Source of the DNA: Nocardia sp. NBC_01327
GTDB lineage: Bacteria > Actinomycetota > Actinomycetes > Mycobacteriales > Mycobacteriaceae
DNA: 64,000 bases
Direction: 5' to 3'
Assembly (NCBI RefSeq): GCF_035958815.1
Contig: NZ_CP108384.1
Coordinates: forward strand, 1 to 64,000
Positions 59,303-64,000 of this stretch are shown here, in pieces. The position numbers and the translations under genes are program-made. Position 1 is the stretch's first letter. Every line of letters begins with the position of its first letter. The notes beneath the pieces were generated by a model. It had not been told where the DNA came from, did no database searches, and saw only the letters and a program-made list of their open reading frames with translations.

Positions 59303-62300
59303 ATGGTGGTGACCGCTCTGCAGATGCTTTCTTTGCAAAAACTCCGCGAGAATCCTGCGGATCTGGAGGCGGTCTACTTCCGCTGGATACGGCCCGATGC
59401 CTCGGCCTCGACCGTGACAGATCGTGCCGGACAGATCTTCCGGCACCATCTGGAACTGGCGACCTCGCGCCGGCCCGGCTCCGCGACCACCCGCGTGTAT
59501 CGGCCGGGCGATGACAGTGGCCTCGGCCCGGCGATCCAGATCGTCAACGATGACATGCCCCTGCTGGTCGACTCGGTGTCCTCGATGCTGCGCCGGCTCG
59601 GCGCCGTCGTCACCGAAGTCGTGCACCCGGTCTTCGATGTGCTGCGCGACAATCATGGCCGGTTGCGCGCCGTCGCCCCGAGCGCCGGCGCCGACCTCGA
59701 GGTCGGCGATCACAGGACCTCGGAATCCTGGATCCACGTACAGCTCGCCGTCGGCACCGGCGAGGAACTGCTCGACAGTATCGACCACGAACTCTCGGCG
59801 CTGCTGGCCGTGATTCGCCGGATCGCACAGGACACCGCCGCCATGACGACCACCGCGCTGGAGGTGGCCGCCGACCTCGATAGTGCTGCAGCCCATTCCG
59901 ATGACCTCGAGAGCGCCGACTGCGCGCAACTCTTGCGCTGGCTCGGCGACGGCCGCTTCACCCTGCTCGGTTACGGCTACCGCCGCATCGATGATTCCCC
60001 GACGATGCCAACTGCCGATCCGATGCTGCTGCGCACCGCGGGACTGGGCATTCTGCACGAGCAGCTCGCCGCCTATATCGACATTCCGGTCTTCACCCCC
60101 GACCACACTGTGCTACGCCTGTCGGGCGGCTCCCTCGACGCAGTGCTGCCCGGTTCACCCGACGGCTATATATTCAGCATCTCCGATATCGACACCTCGA
60201 CAACAGATCCCGACGCCAAGTTCGGTCCTCCGGTGCGGCTACGGGGCGTGCATCTGTTCATCGGAACCTTCACCGTGACCGGCCAGCACGAGAACATTCT
60301 CGACATTCCGGTGATTTCGCGGCGGGTCCACGAGGTCATCGAATGGGCAGGATTCGCCCTGAACTCGTTCTCCGGCCAGGCGCTGCTGGAAATGCTGCAG
60401 ACCTTTCCACGCGCCGAGCTGTTCTCCACCGATGCGCGCCAGTTGTTCGAAACCGTCTCTGCGGTCATGGATCTGGGCCTGCGACGGCAAGTGCGGCTGT
60501 TCCTGCGGCCCGATCCGCGCAGCAACGCCGTCTACTGCCTGGTGTACCTGCCCCGGGACCGATACTCCACCGAAGTACGCCTGCGCATGCGCGAGATCCT
60601 GCGCGCCGAATTCGACGCCGAACAGCTCGGCTACTCCGCCCGGGCCACCGAATCGGAGCTCGCCGTGGTCTATTTCACGGTCCACCGCCCCGCCGATGCG
60701 TCCCCGGCCGATGTCTCCGAGACCAATCGCGAGCGAATCCAGGAACTGCTGTTCGCCACCACACGGTCCTGGACAGACCTGATGGTCGCCGAGGCCGCGG
60801 TGGGATCGGAAGTGGCGCAGGAGGTTGCCAGCGACGACGCCACCTCCTTCCCGGCGACCTACCGGCAGGAGTTCGCGCCGGACCGAGCGCTCGCCGACCT
60901 GCGCCGCCTCCGCAGTCTCAGCGAAGGTTCCATCGATACGAATCTGTACCGCAACCCTGCCGCGCCGGCGGGGGAGTGGCGGTTCACGCTCTACATCCAC
61001 GGCGCCGAGGTGTCGCTGAGCCGGGTGTTGCCCATGCTGCACAGCCTCGGTGTGGAGGTCCTCGACGAGCGCCCCTACCCCATGACCCTCACCGACGGGT
61101 CCCGCCGTTGGATCTACGATTTCGGCCTGCGCGTGCCTACTGTACTGCTGCGTGACATTACCGGTCCCACCGATCGAACAGCGTTGCCGCAGAACGGTGT
61201 TCGCGACAATTTCGCCGACGCCATGGCGGCCATGTGGTTCGGCCGCACCGAAATCGACGGCCTCAACGAACTGGTGCTGCGGGCGGGGCTGACCTGGCGG
61301 CAGATCTCGGTCCTGCGCGCTTACTCCAAGTATTTGAAGCAGGCCGGTTTCGCCTACTCCGTCGGCAGCATCACGCGAATGCTGCAGAGCCATCCGGACA
61401 CCGCGCGTTCGTTCCTCGAACTGTTCGAAATCCGTTTCGATCCCGCGCGTACCGGTGAACTGGTCACGCTACGGGCCGTCGCCATCGAGGAACACCTGAA
61501 GGCGCAGATCGATGCGGTAGTGAGTATGGACACCGACCGCATTCTGCGCGCCCTCCTGGGCCTCATCGGGGCAACGCTGCGGACCAACTACTTCCGGACC
61601 GACGACTCGGGTGAGGCGCGAAACTACCTCTCGTTCAAGTTCGATCCGCGCCTTATCGCCGAATTACCCGAACCGCGACCGCAATTCGAGATCTTTGTGT
61701 ATTCACCGAAGGTCGAGGGCGTGCACCTGCGGTTCGGCCCCGTCGCGCGCGGAGGACTGCGCTGGTCTGACCGTCTCGATGACTTCCGCACCGAGATCCT
61801 GGGCCTGGTGAAAGCCCAGGCGGTCAAGAACGCCGTCATCGTCCCCGTCGGGGCAAAGGGCGGATTCGTGGTGAAGCAGCCCCCGGCCGCCACCGCCGAC
61901 CCGGTGGCCGACCGGCAGGCGGTGCAGGCCGAAGGTATCGCCTGCTACCGCACCTTCATCTCCGGACTGCTCGACCTCACCGACAATATCGATTCCGCCT
62001 CCGGGCGTGCGGTACCGCCGCCTCGGGTAGTACGCCGCGACGGTGACGACACCTACCTGGTGGTCGCCGCCGACAAGGGCACCGCCACCTTCTCCGATAT
62101 CGCCAATGATGTTGCGCAGCAATACGGCTTCTGGCTCGGCGACGCCTTCGCCTCCGGCGGCTCGGTCGGTTACGACCACAAGGCCATCAGCATTACCGCC
62201 CGCGGCACCTGGGAGAGCGTCAAGCACCACTTCGCGGAGATGGCTATCGATACCCAGACACAAGATTTCACTGTGGTCGGTGTCGGCGATATGAGCGGCG

Positions 62301-64000
62301 ACGTATTCGGCAACGGCATGCTGCTCTCACGGCACATCCGCCTGCTGGCAGCCTTCGACCACCGCAATATCTTCCTCGACCCCAATCCCGATCCCGAGAT
62401 CTCGTTCGTCGAGCGCGAGCGCATGTTCGCCCTGCCGCGTTCCTCCTGGGCGGATTACGACCGGTCGCTCATCAGTGCGGGCGGCGGTGTCTACGACCGG
62501 ACGGTGAAGTCGATTCCGGTCAGCGAGCAGGTGCGCCGAGCGCTGGGGCTGGCGGCCGATGTGACGGCATTGTCTCCGCCGGAGCTGATGCGCGCCATCC
62601 TGAAGTCCCCGGCGGACCTGCTGTGGAGCGGTGGTATCGGTACCTATGTCAAGGCCAGCAGCGAGACCAACGCTGATGTCGGCGACAAATCCAATGACGC
62701 GATCCGCGTGAGCGGCAACGAATTGCGCGTCAAGGTGATCGGCGAGGGCGGCAACCTCGGCGCGACGGGGCTGGGCCGCATCGAATTCAGTCGCAACGGC
62801 GGCAGGTGCAATACCGACGCCGTCGACAATTCCGGCGGTGTGGACTGCTCCGACCATGAGGTCAACATCAAAGTCCTACTGGACAGTGTGGTCGCTGCCG
62901 GCGAACTGTCGATTCTCCAGCGCAATCTACTACTGGCCGCAATGACCCCCGAGGTCGTCGAACTCGTTCTGCGCGACAACATCTCACAAAACTTCCGGCT
63001 CGGCATCTCACGCGCGCACGCGCCGCAGATGGCAGCCGTCCACCGGCGGCTACTGACCGATCTCGAGCAGCGACGAGGGCTCGACCGCACCCTGGAGGCA
63101 CTGCCCTCGGATGCGGAAATGCAACGTCGAATCACGCAGGGCTCCGGTCTCCTCTCCCCGGAACTGTCCAATCTTCTTGCACACGTGAAGCTTTCACTCA
63201 AGAGCGAGCTGCTGGCTGGAAGTCTTCCCGATCACCCGGCATTCGCATCCGCACTGTCGGACTACTTCCCGCAGCCGCTGCGCGAGCGGTTCGGCGATGC
63301 GCTGCGCCGCCATCCACTGCGGCGGCAGATTATCACCACCAGTGTGGTCAACCGCGTTGTCGATTACGGCGGCACCACCTATGTGTTCCGCCTCGCGGAG
63401 GAGATGGGGGTCAGCGCCGACGACGCGGTGCGGGCATTCACCGCGGTCGCGGAGATCTTCGACCTGTACGAGCTGTGGGACCGTATCCGTACCGCCCCGA
63501 TGCCCGCCGCGGTGCGCGACGACCTCGAGCTGGAAACCAAGCGCACCCTTGACCGCGCCTCCCGGTGGTTGCTGACCAACCGTCCCCAGCCTGTCGCGAT
63601 CGGCGCGGATATCGCGCGGTACCGCGACGGTGTCCGGGCCTTGAGCCCCATGGTGCCCGCATGGCGGCCAGGCTCTATCGCCACCAACGTGAGCGCCCGC
63701 TCGAGCATTGCCATCGAACGCGGCGCCCCGCGAGACCTGGCAGAGCAGGTGTACCTGCTGATCTACCGGTTCCCGCTGTTGGACGTGCTCGACATCGCCG
63801 AAATCGCCGATCGGAAACCAGAGGAAGTGGTCGCGCTCTACTACGCGCTCGACCAGCAATTCGAGATCCAGCGCCTGCTCGACGCCGTGGTCGGCCTCGA
63901 GCGGACCGACCGCTGGCGCACCCTCGCCCGCCTCGCCGTCCGCGACGATCTCTACGCCTCCCTGCGCTCCCTGACCCTCGATGTCCTGAACGCGACCGCA
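59303..64000 (+). CDS. gdh: NAD-specific glutamate dehydrogenase, large (GDH2) type, 3' end missing
   Basis: The frame is open from ATG 59303 to the window end (1566 codons) without a stop. The family usually has about 1600 residues or a little more, so nearly all is present. N-terminal ACT-like regulatory segments (IQIVNDDMPLLVDSVSSML) lead to the catalytic core with GGLRWSDRLDDFRTEILGLV and VIVPVGAKGGFVVK, including the substrate-binding lysine. The NAD-binding fold follows (VIGEGGNLGATGLGRIEF). It converts glutamate to 2-oxoglutarate and ammonia, linking nitrogen and carbon metabolism. GGGAAGG lies 8 bases ahead of the ATG. Confidence 0.96.
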   Translation, partial: MVVTALQMLSLQKLRENPADLEAVYFRWIRPDASASTVTDRAGQIFRHHLELATSRRPGSATTRVYRPGDDSGLGPAIQIVNDDMPLLVDSVSSMLRRLGAVVTEVVHPVFDVLRDNHGRLRAVAPSAGADLEVGDHRTSESWIHVQLAVGTGEELLDSIDHELSALLAVIRRIAQDTAAMTTTALEVAADLDSAAAHSDDLESADCAQLLRWLGDGRFTLLGYGYRRIDDSPTMPTADPMLLRTAGLGILHEQLAAYIDIPVFTPDHTVLRLSGGSLDAVLPGSPDGYIFSISDIDTSTTDPDAKFGPPVRLRGVHLFIGTFTVTGQHENILDIPVISRRVHEVIEWAGFALNSFSGQALLEMLQTFPRAELFSTDARQLFETVSAVMDLGLRRQVRLFLRPDPRSNAVYCLVYLPRDRYSTEVRLRMREILRAEFDAEQLGYSARATESELAVVYFTVHRPADASPADVSETNRERIQELLFATTRSWTDLMVAEAAVGSEVAQEVASDDATSFPATYRQEFAPDRALADLRRLRSLSEGSIDTNLYRNPAAPAGEWRFTLYIHGAEVSLSRVLPMLHSLGVEVLDERPYPMTLTDGSRRWIYDFGLRVPTVLLRDITGPTDRTALPQNGVRDNFADAMAAMWFGRTEIDGLNELVLRAGLTWRQISVLRAYSKYLKQAGFAYSVGSITRMLQSHPDTARSFLELFEIRFDPARTGELVTLRAVAIEEHLKAQIDAVVSMDTDRILRALLGLIGATLRTNYFRTDDSGEARNYLSFKFDPRLIAELPEPRPQFEIFVYSPKVEGVHLRFGPVARGGLRWSDRLDDFRTEILGLVKAQAVKNAVIVPVGAKGGFVVKQPPAATADPVADRQAVQAEGIACYRTFISGLLDLTDNIDSASGRAVPPPRVVRRDGDDTYLVVAADKGTATFSDIANDVAQQYGFWLGDAFASGGSVGYDHKAISITARGTWESVKHHFAEMAIDTQTQDFTVVGVGDMSGDVFGNGMLLSRHIRLLAAFDHRNIFLDPNPDPEISFVERERMFALPRSSWADYDRSLISAGGGVYDRTVKSIPVSEQVRRALGLAADVTALSPPELMRAILKSPADLLWSGGIGTYVKASSETNADVGDKSNDAIRVSGNELRVKVIGEGGNLGATGLGRIEFSRNGGRCNTDAVDNSGGVDCSDHEVNIKVLLDSVVAAGELSILQRNLLLAAMTPEVVELVLRDNISQNFRLGISRAHAPQMAAVHRRLLTDLEQRRGLDRTLEALPSDAEMQRRITQGSGLLSPELSNLLAHVKLSLKSELLAGSLPDHPAFASALSDYFPQPLRERFGDALRRHPLRRQIITTSVVNRVVDYGGTTYVFRLAEEMGVSADDAVRAFTAVAEIFDLYELWDRIRTAPMPAAVRDDLELETKRTLDRASRWLLTNRPQPVAIGADIARYRDGVRALSPMVPAWRPGSIATNVSARSSIAIERGAPRDLAEQVYLLIYRFPLLDVLDIAEIADRKPEEVVALYYALDQQFEIQRLLDAVVGLERTDRWRTLARLAVRDDLYASLRSLTLDVLNATA

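Noticed and set aside
1..64000. Integrase, attachment sites, insertion sequences, tRNA or rRNA genes bounding an integrative element
   Set aside because: I found none. The flanks (ROK protein, gdh) are ordinary chromosomal genes, so an active integrative element is not supported by this window.

Overview
The window is a chromosomal segment of a high-GC, mycolic-acid-type actinomycete, most like Nocardia. It carries a complete ESX (type VII) secretion locus with PE, PPE and EspG proteins, a WhiB-like protein, PAS and ESX-associated proteins of the Nocardia/Mycobacterium type, and a giant NAD-dependent glutamate dehydrogenase. I see no rRNA, tRNA, insertion sequence, integrase or CRISPR array.

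Layout. (1) 1-3.0 kb: the start of a MerR-type regulator on the minus strand, a WhiB-like protein, a ROK protein and a PAS/GAF-like regulator-type protein. (2) 3.1-11.95 kb: a tightly coupled operon of a Gram-positive, Tcp-type type IV secretion system (TcpC/VirB8-like, two small membrane proteins, a VirB4-like ATPase, a VirB6-like protein, a secreted protein and an NlpC/P60 wall hydrolase). No relaxase, integrase or TcpA/VirD4 coupling protein is visible. (3) 12.0-16.45 kb, minus strand: an MFS exporter, a small membrane protein and a second VirB6-like paralogue. (4) 16.76-20.75 kb: a compact Fxs-type RiPP cluster with a 47-residue precursor, a radical SAM/SPASM enzyme, an HExxH protein and a GNAT. 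(5) 21.0-37.6 kb: candidate ESX substrates and accessory proteins, including an EspB-like PE/PPE protein, two YbaB/EspL-like proteins, two large paralogues sharing a C-terminal domain, two proteins sharing an NlpC-like terminal domain, an NlpC/P60 hydrolase and a CpnT-like protein without a recognisable toxin domain. (6) 37.6-39.9 kb: small genes, a free-standing threonyl-tRNA editing domain and a broken gene. (7) 40.1-57.0 kb: the ESX core eccA-eccB-eccC-PE-PPE-esx-esx-espG-espI-like-eccD-mycP-eccE, followed by an EspR-like regulator and two membrane proteins. (8) 59.3 kb to the end: gdh, running off the window.

Two things tie these parts together. First, the gene content (single-chain eccC, espG and a ParA-like protein between esx and eccD, plus an NlpC/P60 protein, a large C-terminal-domain pair and a CpnT-like protein next door) resembles the poorly understood mycobacterial ESX-2 locus, here placed beside a type IV secretion-like operon. 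Mycobacterial conjugative plasmids such as pRAW need both system types, so this may be a domesticated, relaxase-free relative. Second, a 16-bp palindrome of the form TTCCC-N6-GGGAA recurs upstream of the T4SS-like operon, eccA, PE and many candidate substrate genes, which suggests one regulon. The EspR-like protein encoded after eccE is the obvious local candidate regulator. A second, different palindrome (GCCGYTA-NN-TAACGGY-like) recurs four times, including ahead of gdh and the PAS-type gene.
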